Made by a program: the position numbers and the translations under genes
Source: Ustilaginoidea virens
Taxonomy: Eukaryota; Ascomycota; Sordariomycetes; Hypocreales; Clavicipitaceae
Length of the DNA stretch: 64,000 bases
Assembly: GCF_000687475.1 (NCBI RefSeq)
Contig: NC_057320.1
Location: forward strand, 3,534,001-3,598,000
Direction: 5' to 3'
Shown here: positions 48,951 to 61,134 of the stretch, one piece after another
Layout of the letters: each line of letters opens with the position of its first letter
Numbering within the stretch: position 1 is the stretch's first letter
Notes under the pieces: model-generated
Databases searched by the model: none
Told to the model about the DNA's origin: nothing
The model's input: the letters and a program-made list of their open reading frames with translations, nothing else

Positions 48951-49942
48951 TTACTCTAGGGGGCTATTCTAAGCTAGAAATGCCTATTTAGTACTCCGGC
49001 AAATAATCCGGAAGGGAAAAACCTAAGGGCCGGGGGGAAAACCCTTCCTACTAGTATAATTATAACGACTAGGAAGTCAGGCCCCTAGGGGGGCCGACGG
49101 GTTTCTAGCATATAGAAAAGGTGGGTATACTATCGCTTAGGATTATACCTAGCGGCAGTACTAAGAAGAGTGCGAGAGCGATCTAAAATAAATAGGTCCG
49201 GAAAAAGGTAGGTCTAATATCTATAGGGGAGAGGTGGTCCCGGGTCGGTACACTATAAATCGAAAGTAAAGTAGGGGTTATATAGGCGGGGCAGCACCAG
49301 CTATATAGTACACGCGCCGGCTGCGCAGTATATATATTGTATGGGGGCATTAGAGTATAAGTAAAGGAATTTTCTATTATTAGGGCTATATCGGCGATGA
49401 ATCGGCTACAGGGGGGGTATTTAGTAGAGGGCAAGCGGTATTAAGTCGGGGGTTAGGGTAAGCTAAATATAAAGAAAGGGTATAAAGGCCTTTAATCTAG
49501 CGAGGATATAAAGGTATAGGTGCCCCCTAACTTTTTAATCCTTTTTTCTTCTTTTCTATAAAGCTATTATTTTTTCTATATATAATCCCCTTAAGCCCCG
49601 TTCTCTAGTATTATAGGGACGATACTAACCTATACGGTAGGGCGGTAATAATAGCAATAGCAGCAGCATCAGCGATAGCAATAGCAATAACAGTAGTAAT
49701 AGCAGCAGCAGCAGTATTAGCATTAGCAGCAGAAGTAGCAGCAGTAATAGCAGTAGCAGCTATAGTAACAGCAATAATAATAGCAATAATAGCAGTATGC
49801 CGAAAAAGTTAGCGTCTTTAGATAAAGGGGTAGGTATTACCTACTCCTACTATACTAGTATTACTAACCTGTTTTTATTAGCCTAATAAGCTATAGGGAT
49901 AGCCTTGCGACCTTTGCCTAATATAGGCTAAAGACCCTAACT
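48951..49942. other. Unassigned stretch between gag and the QTDD Copia
   Basis: The part up to about 49500 is moderately GC-rich with no recognised coding frame. The part next to 49942 should be the far side of the LINE at 57359, because the QTDD element duplicated ATCGA there. A triplet-repeat block is at 49640-49800. Confidence 0.4.
49640..49800. repeat. AGC/AAT-type triplet repeat
   Basis: About 160 bp of AGC, AAT, AGT and AAC triplets with almost no interruption. It could be the 3' tail of the minus-strand LINE or a Ser/Asn coding remnant. Confidence 0.8.
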
Positions 49943-49947
49943 ATCGA

Positions 49948-50288
49948 TGTCGGAATCGCTGTCGCAAGGTGCCCAATTGGGCACATTGCGACGGATGTGC
50001 CGCGCACACCCGTTGCGCACGATGTGGCCACTTTTGCCCCTTTTGCCCCTATGCCCCTGAGCCCGGTAGGGCACGCGGGCAGCCCGGCCCGACCGCGCCG
50101 ATGCACGTGACTACAGCACGCACAAAAAGGCCACATCGTGTAATTACTCTTTTGCTTCCTTTCTTTCCTCTTAATTAGTCAATTATAATCAAAGAAGTAA
50201 TCATACCTTTAACCGGTGACCTTACGGTACCTAATACCATGCGCGCAACCCTACGTATAACTAGGTACCCCTTAATGTAATACTAACA
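49948..50288 (+). repeat. 5' LTR of QTDD Copia copy B
   Basis: 341 bp from TGTCGGAATCGC to ATACTAACA, containing the perfect palindrome TGCCCAATTGGGCA. Confidence 0.93.
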
Positions 50289-50776
50289 CTAATTAGTGAA
50301 GTTGAAGTTCACTTTACAGATTAGCTAGGACCAGCAAGAAGAGACGGTTTGATCAAATCGTGCTAATAAGGAATGTGATCTAGCCTATTCAGAAGAACGG
50401 CTATAGATATTACGAACTAAGGGATAAACTGATTGTATCTAACCTTCCCTACTCGTCTATCACGAGGAATAATCGCTAAAATATCATACTGATAATATAA
50501 CAGCCAGTGAATATAATTAGCAGGCCAAAACGCGGGTTCTTACGCAAGCGACCCTAAACCGCAATAATATCTACGGTAAAGAGCCTATTTACCGTTATAT
50601 TTAATAGTTAAATAAGCAACCGGAATGCCTATAATATCCTGCCCGACTATTGCTTCTTTCCTTACTTCCTTCCTAACCTTCTTCTTTATTTCCTTCCTGA
50701 CCTTCTTCCTTACTTCCTTCCTTCCTTCTTTTTATTAATTACTTCCTTCTTTCTTTTATTAATTACTTCCTTCTAA

Positions 50777-53700
50777 TATATACGCCTACCCCTATTAATA
50801 TCACGATAGAGGGATCACTACCCGAAAGGCTTCGGCCTCACGCCGATACTATTATAGAGGACTGGGCTAATTCAAAAGGGCAGATTGACCCTACTAATAC
50901 TACGGACGAACAGTTACACAATCGTATTGCCTACCTCATCAATAACTATATAATAGGCGATGAGATAGATAATAATCTATGGGAATAATTCTATAATGAT
51001 TGTGAGGAATAGACCGAGGAGCTATTCAACCGTATTAATAAACGGCTTCTATAGGAATTCCGAATAACCCTACGGGAACGTAGGGTATATATTGGAAGCA
51101 TAGGATCATCAGCAGTTAAGACCCTTACCTACTATCTCCAGTAAGAGTATATACCTGAGTGGCCTTAAGAGGAAATAGATCTCCAATTTGCACGCAAAAC
51201 CTTTATATCCCGGTTAAATCCAGATAGGGAACAATTAGTCCCTACTGCTTACACCGAACGGGAGATATAAATGAACCAGAATACCCCCTCTATTATAAGC
51301 TCGAGGAATTCACTCCCTACTATAATTGTTCGAATACCCTTACAGATGCCCTTATAGATACCCTCGCGATTACCCTCGCGAAGACCTTTATAAGCCCCTT
51401 CGACCCCTAGGGACTTTGTAATACTAATGGCATAATAACCCCTTATCCCTCTATCTATGTTAAAGAAGGCCCCTATTCCTACTGAAGAAGAAAGGGGCCG
51501 GCCGCTGCAATAGAAAGGGAAAGCGCCTATTTATAGGCCGCTATTTGAGACAGGGGAAAGCTCCCGATAATAGCAATATTCAACGGACGATAACTATAGC
51601 CCGACCGACCAAATACTTTATCTTAGGGGTTATACCCCTAGCCGGGCTAGCCGAGGCGGCTATCCTAATGCCCCTTAGAATCATAGTATGCCTATAAGAG
51701 CCAGAAGTCAGGTTATACGCCCCGATGATGTGCTTCCCTTAATAGAGGGACCCGATGGTAATACGTTTGAAGTTACTAATATTAATATTCCCTAATATAC
51801 CACTACTAGCGGCACCGGGCAAGCCCCTAATATTGATAAAATAGCTGCCCCTGATGCCAGATATCACGAATTATGGTATCGCAGCCACAACCTATAGGCC
51901 CGGATGCCTCAACTATAGGCTTAAATGCCTCAACCACCGGCTCTAATGCCTCACCCGATAATGCTAAAGATAGGCATAGCACCAGACCCCTCCCGGCACT
52001 ATCGGCCTACCTAGGCCGATGAATGGACCGTTTTAACGGGAGGACCGGTAAACCTAAACCGACCCGGGTTATAGGATAACCTAGCTAGAGATCCCGCTAG
52101 CCTACCGTAAGGCTACTGATAAGCTATTCCGGAATACCCTCTAGAATACCACTAAGAAGATTATACCTAAAGAGCCTACGCAAAGGCCGGGTTTAATAAT
52201 GTTTCGAAGAAGATATCTGACCTCTTATGCAGCTATCGTATAGAGGATAAATATAGCGGCAAAATGGATGACTTCCTTATACTAAAGGTAGTATCCTTTA
52301 AGAATAAGTGCTGCCTTCTAGGATTACCCGATTATATACTTATAAGAGCCTTTTAAATTATGCTAATTGGCGATATTAAGATGTATTACTTTAATAATAT
52401 CGAACGTATTCGTGATACCCTCACTTTTGATAATATGGTCTGTAAAGTCAAAAGCCATTTCGAAAATAAAAGTATAAAGCAATTCTATTTGCACTATTAG
52501 AATAGAATAATACTCTAATTAACTATCGCGAAATATCCTAATAAGTCAAAGCTAGAATGCCTCAATATCCTACTAGAGGAACTTTAGCGCCTATATCGTG
52601 GTCTTTTTCCCCCCTTTACAGCTGATATAGAGCTTCATCGGCAAGTACTTAATGCTATTAGGGATACCCCTAAGTATAGCCAGGCTATATATCGTTATGC
52701 CTCTATATTCGAAGGCCTCGCCGCTAACCTACGGCAATCCCTTTCTATCTACGAGACTACCTATACGACTCAATAGCATTACTTCCTTCAATAACAGCCT
52801 CAGCAACATTAAGATATTAAAGATATTAATGAGAATATAGCGTTATTTACAGATTATAGATATAGTTAATCCCATAACCGGTATTAACGCCCCTAACGAT
52901 ATGGACCCCCTTACCGGCAATAATAGAATCGCGCCTTTCTAGCTAGGCCTTGTTAAAGAAGATACTTCGTTTGCAATAAATTAGGATATTAGTCATCCAA
53001 CTATACTGATAAAGAGCAATAAGAATTAAAGGCATGATAGCTAAAGAACCGCTCTAACCGGACCGCTCCTAATAATAAGAAATTCCGCATTTTCCTATAG
53101 GAATACGAAGGGACTGCCGACTAAAGCCACCTTAATAATGCCGACTTTAATGATATCGCTAAAGATATTGAAGTTATAATGGCAGGGGTTATATATCGAG
53201 ACATAGAGGATGCTATCGCACTATAATTTACAGCTACTTAGTATTTCTTAGCCCCTACGCAAATAGAACTGTCACCTTCTTTATCTATTAAAACGTTATA
53301 AGCCCTGTAGGATGAATTATGCCGATACGCCTTCCTATAGATTGACCCCTTCTGAATACCCTTACTACTACTAGACCGTACTTCTGCCTTTCTAAAAGAA
53401 GAACAGTATAGTGACTATACCTTCCGCGGAATCCTACTAGATACCGGCGCCTCCGGCCTATCTATAGTAGGCATAGGTTAAGTAAGAGCCCTAATGAGAT
53501 TAATAAAATCTTTAACGATTGAGTTAACGGATATATAGCATACCGTTAATTTCGGAGCAGGTTCTACCATATCTTTTAGTATATTAAATATCCCGACGAT
53601 ATTCGGCAATATCCCCTTCTATATTTTTAATAGTAGCACCCCCTTTCTCTATTCTATTATAGATATAGATAGGATAGGCGTAAAGCTGGATAATATCGAT

Positions 53701-56700
53701 AACCTATTAATCCAAGGGAATATTAAGGTTCTAATTATTAGGAAATAGGGACATCTATAGTAGACTCTTAATGCCATAGATACTGCTGCTTTCTACTTCT
53801 CATTATAGGAAATCCGTTAGTTTTATTATCAATTCGGGCACCCCTCTATCAATAGGCTCTCTAAATTACTTCAACAGGCTAGTTATAATAATATTAACTG
53901 TAATATCATCGAGAGTATTACCCATATATGCTATTAATGCCAGATGAATGTAAAGGCACCCAACCGGTTTAAATTCACCCTTAAGGATAACGATACTAGC
54001 TAATTTAACTACGAAATTATCGTCGATATTCTTCATATTAACAATCGGCCGGTATTATATATCGTGGATGCTGCAATAAGCTTCTAGGCAGCTAGGTTCC
54101 TCGATCTATAAAGATAGAAGGCTTAAGATATCTAGAATACCCTTAAGGAATGCTGGATCGATACTTACTTTAGCCCGCCGGATTGGATAGTTCATAATGC
54201 CGGTCTAAACTTCGCCTCTACTAAATTCCATTATAATACCCGGCTTTTCTCTATCAATATGGATAAAATCCCTATCGAGGCCTACCATAATATTAGTAAA
54301 GTCGAGAGATATCACGCCCCATTACGTAGAGCCTATACCATCGTTAATAAAGAAGTAGGCGACCTATTAATAAGGGAATAGAAACTATAGCTAGCTATTA
54401 AAGCCATTAATAATTCTACTAGGCCTAACGGCCTCGTACCTATATTATTAGTCTTTAGAGCGTATCCCTAACTTATAGATGACTTACCCCCTAGCCTATT
54501 AGTATTACAGTATACCTTAATATTACGAAAGGCTACTAACGAAGCTAGGAAATGCCTCGCTAAGCGATAGGTTTATAATATCCTCGCCTAATAGAACGGC
54601 CCGAATATATAGCCTATCTACCGACTACCCCTATAGTCCGATATATAGGTATAGAGAGAAAAGGGTAGATAGCACGGGCCGTACTAGCTAATCAGCCTTG
54701 AAGGTGAGACCTATATCATATAGATGCCATATAGCCCGGTCAAGTTCCGGTCAATAGTCGTTAAACCCTATAACTATAACCCCGATATAAACGATCCCGA
54801 AGATATCGTCTATACTGAAGGCCCGGCCTATTCCGGCAGGATGGAAGTTAGGATACCAGCTGCAGCCGCACCTCTAGCCGCGATAATACCTACAGCCGCG
54901 ATATATCCATCGCTAGCTACTAGCCCTGATTAAGTCAGGCCAGTATTACTAGTAAGGGTGGTATCTAACGTTATAATTAATAAGGACTAAGAAGAGGCCC
55001 TCGTCAATACTATCGCTTTTAATACTATTATTAATACCTCTTTCCTAACCGCTAAAGAGTAAGCCGACCTGCAGCTTGCTAGCTAATTACGCTAGGAAGG
55101 CAAGATTACGACCCCTAGAGACCCTTTCGAGCAGTCGGACCATATAGAGATTAAAGCATTATAAGCCTATAATATGTTCCGATTTATTACCTTTAATATC
55201 GATCAATATAGAGCCTAACGCCTATTTAACTTACATATAGTACGAGAAATTAAGGGCAAAGGCATAGATATGCCATACAAGAAGTCTAGGCTTATTATTT
55301 AAGGGTATAATAATAATAAAAAGCGATTAATATTGATTTAGTCCCCTATAATCTAACGGGCTAGTTAACGGTTACTTATATCAATAGCCCCTTCATTATA
55401 ATACTCCTACAGCCTATTTCTTTAGATATAGGATATTACACAGGCTTATATGCAATCTTCTACAACCCTTAATCGTTCAATTATCGCCAAGCTACCTAAG
55501 TAAATAACGCATTAATACCCTAATAATACGATTATAGAAGTGGTAAAGCTATTATACGGAATAGCTGAGGCAGGCACCCACTGGTGGGCAATATACTTCC
55601 GGCACTATCGTGAGAAGTTAGGCATAACCATATCGACTTATGACCCCTGTTTGCTAATATCTACTGGTAACGACCGCAATAGCGTTACTAACCGTACTAA
55701 CGTTCCTAACCATGCTAGCGATACTAACATATGCTTCGGTATTGTGGGTATATAGACTAATGATACCTTTAGCCTAAGTGATAATGCCTTCTTCTAATGG
55801 GAAGAATTGGAGCTTACTAAGGCAGGCTTTAATACCAAGCCTAAGACAAGGCTATTACTAACTATGCCCCTAATATTCAATAGATGTATGCTAACGGTTA
55901 CTACCGACGGCACAATAACGTTATGCCAAAAAGGTTAAAGCATGAAGATTACGACTATCGATAAGAATGCGCTTACAGCCCAGCGTAATTATATCGAGCA
56001 ATGCGCTCGCGGTGCTTATATAGCTACGGTCTGCTAGCCTAAGGCGTCTTTTGACCTGTCTATCGCAGTATAATACTAGCAACCTGACCCTAAAGATATC
56101 GCGAGGTTAAATAAACGCCTTTAATAGCAGCGTGATAACCAGGATCGTGGCTTACGGTACATCAATCTAGCCCTTACTACAGCCAAACTCTTTGTATTTA
56201 TTGACGGATCCTTTGCCAATAATAAAGATTTAAGCTCCCAGATTGGTTACGTGATTATGCTAGGGAATGAGGCAGATACTACGGATAATGCCTTCTAGCT
56301 GACCAATAACATCATTACTTATAGCTCTATAAAAAGCAAGTGGGTAATACGCAGCGCACTCGCTTTAGAGCTATATAGTATAGTGCAAGGGGTCGATATC
56401 GCATACGCGATAGGCACGACCCTTAATATAATTACCAGTAGGCTGGGATTGCTAAAGATCCCTACGGTTGTATATATGGATTCGTTTTCGCTATACGAAT
56501 GCCTTATTAAGCTGGGTACTACTAAGGAAAAGAGGCTTATAATAGATATTATGGCCCTACGATAGTCATACAAGCGCCAGGAGATTTATAAGATCCGTTA
56601 GATCAATAGGAATAATAATCTTGCCAACGCAATAACTAAAGGAACGCCTAATAAAGCCCTTAAGACCTTTATCGACCGAAATCAGGCTATTATACGTGTA

Positions 56701-56733
56701 GAAGGGTGGGTAAAGAGGCCGGTTAATATCTGA
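50777..56733 (+). pseudogene. QTDD Copia gag-pol, copy B, RIP-inactivated
   Basis: Gag begins near 50777 (NITIEGSLPERLRPHADTII); the expected ATG reads ATA. Order downstream: a second gag part around 52180-52840 (FYLHY, RIRDTLTFDNMV), a zinc knuckle near 52945-52995 where an expected Cys is Tyr (RRYFVCNKLGYQS), protease LLDTGASGLSIVG with Asp-Thr-Gly at 53440-53448, a pre-integrase block FGHPSINRLSKLL near 53830, integrase (IVDAAISFQAARFL) to about 54500, and RT from about 55130 with DITQAYMQS. The RT box near 55735-55775 reads GIVGI.TNDT, where other lineages have YVDD. RNase H (FVFIDGSFANN, LALELYSIVQG, YMDSFSLYECL) ends at the stop 56731-56733. Stops occur throughout, so it is inactive. 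Confidence 0.88.
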
Positions 56734-56974
56734 CTGCGTTTAGAAGGTATTGGTGATGTTATGGGTGGCAAGTGTGTGGATTTTCCTATATTCAATATTG
56801 TGTGCAATACTGCCCCTTTTCTGCCCCTTTGTTTTGGCTGCGATATTCAATATACCGGCTGTACGGTATGAGCCTGTATAAGCCGGCCGCGCGGCGCGAT
56901 GGCGTTATCGGCGGCATAACCTGCCGAGACCGCGCCGCACTTTTCTTTCTATATATACGCCTTACATCCTAACG

Positions 56975-57027
56975 ATTCCGATATTTGCTTCTATAAAAAG
57001 AGAAGCTGCTAATATCGGAATCGCTAT
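56975..57027 (+). repeat. Inverted repeat across the internal/3' LTR junction
   Basis: GATTCCGATATTTGCTTCT (56975 onward) faces AGAAGCTGCTAATATCGGAATC ending near 57023 around a short A/T loop; the 3' LTR begins at 57013, inside the right arm. Copy A has the same arrangement at about 35733-35785 in reverse. Confidence 0.8.
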
Positions 57028-57353
57028 CGCAAGGTGCCCAATTGGGCATATTGCGACGGATGTGCCGCGTACACCCGTTGCGCACGATGTGGCCACTTTT
57101 GCCCCTTTTGCCCCTGTGCCCCTGAGCCCGGTAGGGCACGCGGGCAGCCCGGCCCGACCGCGCTGATGCACGTGACTACGGCACGCACAAAAAGGCCATA
57201 TCGTGTAATTACTCTTTTGCTTCCTTTCTTTCCTCTTAGTTAGTCAGTTATAATCAAAGAAGTAATTATACCTTTAACCGGTGACCTCACGGTACCTAAT
57301 ACCACGCGCGCAACCCTACGTACAATTGGGTACCCCTTAATGTGATACCAACA
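57013..57353 (+). repeat. 3' LTR of QTDD Copia copy B
   Basis: 341 bp, starting TATCGGAATCGC (TG changed to TA) and ending ATACCAACA before the ATCGA duplication. Confidence 0.93.
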
Positions 57354-57358
57354 ATCGA

Positions 57359-60300
57359 TACTGCTTTTAGTAAGATAGGACCCAACCGATCGACCCTTAA
57401 TTTAACTAATATTTAAATAATAGTAATATAATATAATGCTATATAAAGCCTAGGGCAGCGTATTTTGCGTATATTATAGTAGGGAAGACTTATTAACCCT
57501 TTAAATAGACTCTTAAGAATTAAGAGTTTATTTATACTTTCTTAGGTGCCTAAAAGGTACTAGCTATAGGGAGGGAGGTATATATAAGGTACAGGGGCTG
57601 CATAGGGTAGGTGCTAATATAGATAGGTCGATTACTACTATACCCTTTAGTTAAGGGCGTAGTAGGTATTGACTGCCTATAATAAGGGGAAGGTAGTAGT
57701 AATAGTAGTAATAGTAAGGGGAAGTATTACTCCTAAGGTAATCTAAAAGGCGCTAGACCTTAAAGAGCATAAAGTAGAGGCATTAGAAGGCATCTAAGCT
57801 ATATTAAAGCTATTTATCTCTTAGGGGTAAAAGAGGGCTATAGAGGGGGAGAGGGAGAGGGGGGAAAAGGAGAAGGGGCTACTATAGGGGCCGGTAGGGG
57901 AGGGGGAGGGGGGGGGGAAAGGGGCTCTAATATTAATATTATAACTTTAGAGTAGTAAAGAATTAATTACGTTTATCTATCTATTATATCTTCTTTCTCC
58001 TGCATTAGGTTATTAGTATTAAATATTAAGGGCAGCATTAAGCGGTTGGGGTTATCCTAAGGCCTTTATAGGGGTAAATCGCTAAAGTAATTAGGCGAGC
58101 TAAAACTAATTAAGACGGTTAAGGCTAAAGATCTAGTATATAAATCGGCAAGCGAGGCTTAATTTATTTAAAGCAATAGAGATCTTTTAGCGGTCTCTAA
58201 AGAGGCTTAGGCCGGTCCTATATAGCTATTAGTGCTATTATTTATATTTTAGGCAGGAGAGGATTAAGTAGTAATAGTCTTTAGGGGCCTCTTTATATTA
58301 ATAGAGAGGCGAGGGTATAATAGGGATTTAGTGCTAATAAAGGAAGGAGTTTAATTTAATCTTTTCTATATAAAGCTAGGTAAGTATAGCCGATTTATAT
58401 TTAAAGAGGCTATTATAGAGTTTAATTATTATAGCTATAGATTAGAAGTCTAGGGCCCTTTCTACTGCTATAAGCCTATATTACTATTATTTCGCTCTTA
58501 TAGCGGCTTAGTATTTAGACTATTTAGTAAGCTACTCTTTTGCTAGGTATTCCTTAGCTATTAGCTACTATAGGTTAAGTTTTAGGAATAGGATATATAT
58601 CTAAAGTCTTTAATAATTATTCTACTAATAGCATTAGAGTATCGCTACTATTACGGTAGAAGTATAATTAATTCGCTTAGCTATTTTAATCTTACTATCC
58701 TTTCTAAAAATCGCTAATAGATATAGTTTAGGTATAAATCGATAGGTAGTATAACCGCTTTAGTCTTAAGGATATCTATCGGTATAGCTTTAAAAGCTCT
58801 AGTAATAGTTTAAAGGCAAGATAATTATTCTATAGTTAGCGATTTTGCAATATTTTTTGCTACCCTACTAAGGGCGGTAGGGGTATATTATACTCTTATA
58901 CCGAAGGCGATAGTAATATAAATAACTTATATATAGATTAATCGAGCCTCTCGATATTAATATCCCTATATAGAGGCCGCTATTACTATAAGGGCGAGTC
59001 GCTACCGCTTAAGTTTTTTAGCTATTTTTATATAATATTTACGCTATTAAAGTTTATAGTAGATCTTAACCCTTAGGAAATAGGTATATTGCTTTAACTA
59101 AATTATTATAGTCTTAAGTCGGAATAATATCTCGTCCGCCTTATAGGCATATATAAAATAGATAAGCTCGCTCTTCCCTAGGTTGAAATTAAGCCCGGCT
59201 TATTTAAACTACTTATTATAGATTATTTACGCCTTTTCGAGTAAGGCCTAGGTCTCCTTTATACTCCTTTTATATGCTATAATATTAGTATTATTTATAA
59301 ACCTTAGGGTAATAGTAGAGGCTATTTTTTTAAGACTTTTATAAAGTAATATAATATAGACTAAGAAAAGGATAAAAGAGAAGGGAGACCTTTATAAAAC
59401 CCTAGCGGTAATAAATAGGTTATTAGTTAATTTACCTTTAAAGTAGATTCGTATTATATAAGAGTCGGTAAAACTATAGACCTATACTATAATTTATAGT
59501 GGTAATCCCTTTTTTAAGAGTAGGTAGGTAAGTCGGATATAATTTACTATATTAAAGGCTATAGATATATTAAACTAGAGGAATAAGGCGATCCTACTAT
59601 AGTGCTATATCGTGCGAATTATTTCTATAAGAGTATTAAAGGCTATATTTATGGAATAATTAGCTTTATTTCCTATCTAAAGGTCTAAGAGTAGGTTGCC
59701 CTCCTTAAAGGCGGTAATAAGCCGATATACTATTATAGCTTTTAGGACTTTATCGCTTAAGTTAAATAAAGATATCAATCTCTAGCCTCCCGCTTTAGAA
59801 TATTCCTTTAGTTCCTTTCCCGGCTTTTTTAGTATAATTATATAAGCCTCCTAAAATTAGGCCGGATAATACTTAATGCAGTAAGACTTATTAAAAAGGT
59901 AGGTAAGGGCTATAATTAGGGGGGGGCCATATGCCTTAAGGAATCCTATAGGTAGCCCGTCCGGTCTAAAGGCCTTTTAGCTAGCTATATAGTAAAAAGC
60001 AGTATAAACCTTTTTATATATAAATCTCTCGTATAGTAGGAACTTTATATTAGCGAGTTAAGGGAAGGTTAGGTCTAATATATCCTTAAATATTATATAA
60101 GATTAGGGGAAGAAATATTAAGTAAAGACTTATGCTTTTTTGCTATATATAGTTACTAAGGGGTAGCTAGGGCTAGTGCGTTTAAATAGTAGGATCTCCT
60201 TAAACTTAGGGGGGAGGCTATTATATAATCTAGCCTATCGTTCTAAAGACTAGAGGTCTATATTTTATATTATAGCTTTCCTTAATGCCTCTCTTTAGGA

Positions 60301-60973
60301 ATATTATTATTCTTTTTATATAACCCGGGCTTAAATAGCTCCTATATCTTAGGCGGCCCTATAGTTTTTAGGGATATAGTATACTATATACTTCTAGTAT
60401 GCCTTCTTCGCAGCGATAATAGCTATTTTTATATAGTTATTCTACTATAGTTCTATAGCGGGGGCTCTAGGGGTTTTCTTTAGGGCTATAATATTTATAA
60501 TCTCTTAAAGTTAGTAAATAAGCCATTTAGTATATATATCTATTTCTTTAGGGGAGCTAAATAGGGCTGTAGTAGTAATAAGCGTAAGGCGGTTTTTAGC
60601 TTCTGCTTAAATAAGGTATCGGTCGAGAGATTTCTAGCTATTTTTTAGGGGGGCTTTAGCGGCTTATAAGTTATTAGTATTAATATAGATAAGCTATAGG
60701 ATATAATTGGATCCAGCGAGGTCTATACTACTAAGGTACTTAATAGTAAGGTCTTATATAACCTAGGTATAGTCTATAGTGCTATTTCTTTTATTTAGCG
60801 TTTGCCGTATAATTTTACTATAAAAAGTCGCAAAGCTAAATCTCTATTGTATTATAAGGTTAAAAAGGGTATTAATACTAAGTAAGGTTTTATCTAGGCT
60901 ATCTTATAGGGGATAGTATATATTGAAGTCCTTAACGAATGCACTTTAAGGCTAGGGTATAAGCCTTATAAGG
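57359..60973 (-). pseudogene. Tad-like LINE (non-LTR) ORF2: endonuclease and RT, 5' end cut
   Basis: Read on the minus strand, the right end (about 60970-60650) carries an apurinic-type endonuclease C-terminal block (STIDYT, IDLAGSNYILY). RT is at about 59400-59250 with VL.RSPFSFILFLVYI, equivalent to the VPQGSPLSPILF box. The catalytic box reads RFINNTNI near 59286-59306, with both Asp changed to Asn. C-terminal blocks LKRQRLALIVIAASI and PIDLYLNYIYQRF (about 59010-58690) fit the Tad/I-like group. The 3' part from 58600 to 57359 is not resolved. The element continues left of the QTDD insertion (before 49943) and is cut on its 5' side by the Copia at 60974. RIP stops throughout. Confidence 0.75.
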
Positions 60974-61134
60974 TGTCAGAATGAAATTATTTATTGTTAT
61001 TTTATTTTATTATTTTTGGATATCTATCGCCGACAATCTCTACGCATCGCCGCATCATCAGATTGAGAAAGGTATTAAGTATTCAGTACTTATATTTATA
61101 TGGCAGCTGCTAGTAAAGTTGAGTACCTAGTACT

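Larger units (their letters stand above)
49948..57353 (+). mobile_element. Copia-type element of the QTDD lineage, plus orientation (copy B)
   Basis: 7,406 bp with 341-bp LTRs at 49948-50288 and 57013-57353 and target duplication ATCGA (49943-49947 and 57354-57358). Internal order is gag, protease, integrase, RT, RNase H. It is the better preserved of the two copies and lies in the Tad-like LINE. The LTRs are 10 bp longer than in copy A, partly from a GGGGCAAAA repeat difference. Confidence 0.95.

Noticed and set aside
49183..49434. 83-codon minus-strand frame
   Set aside because: No family resemblance and no support from position; a chance frame in unassigned DNA.
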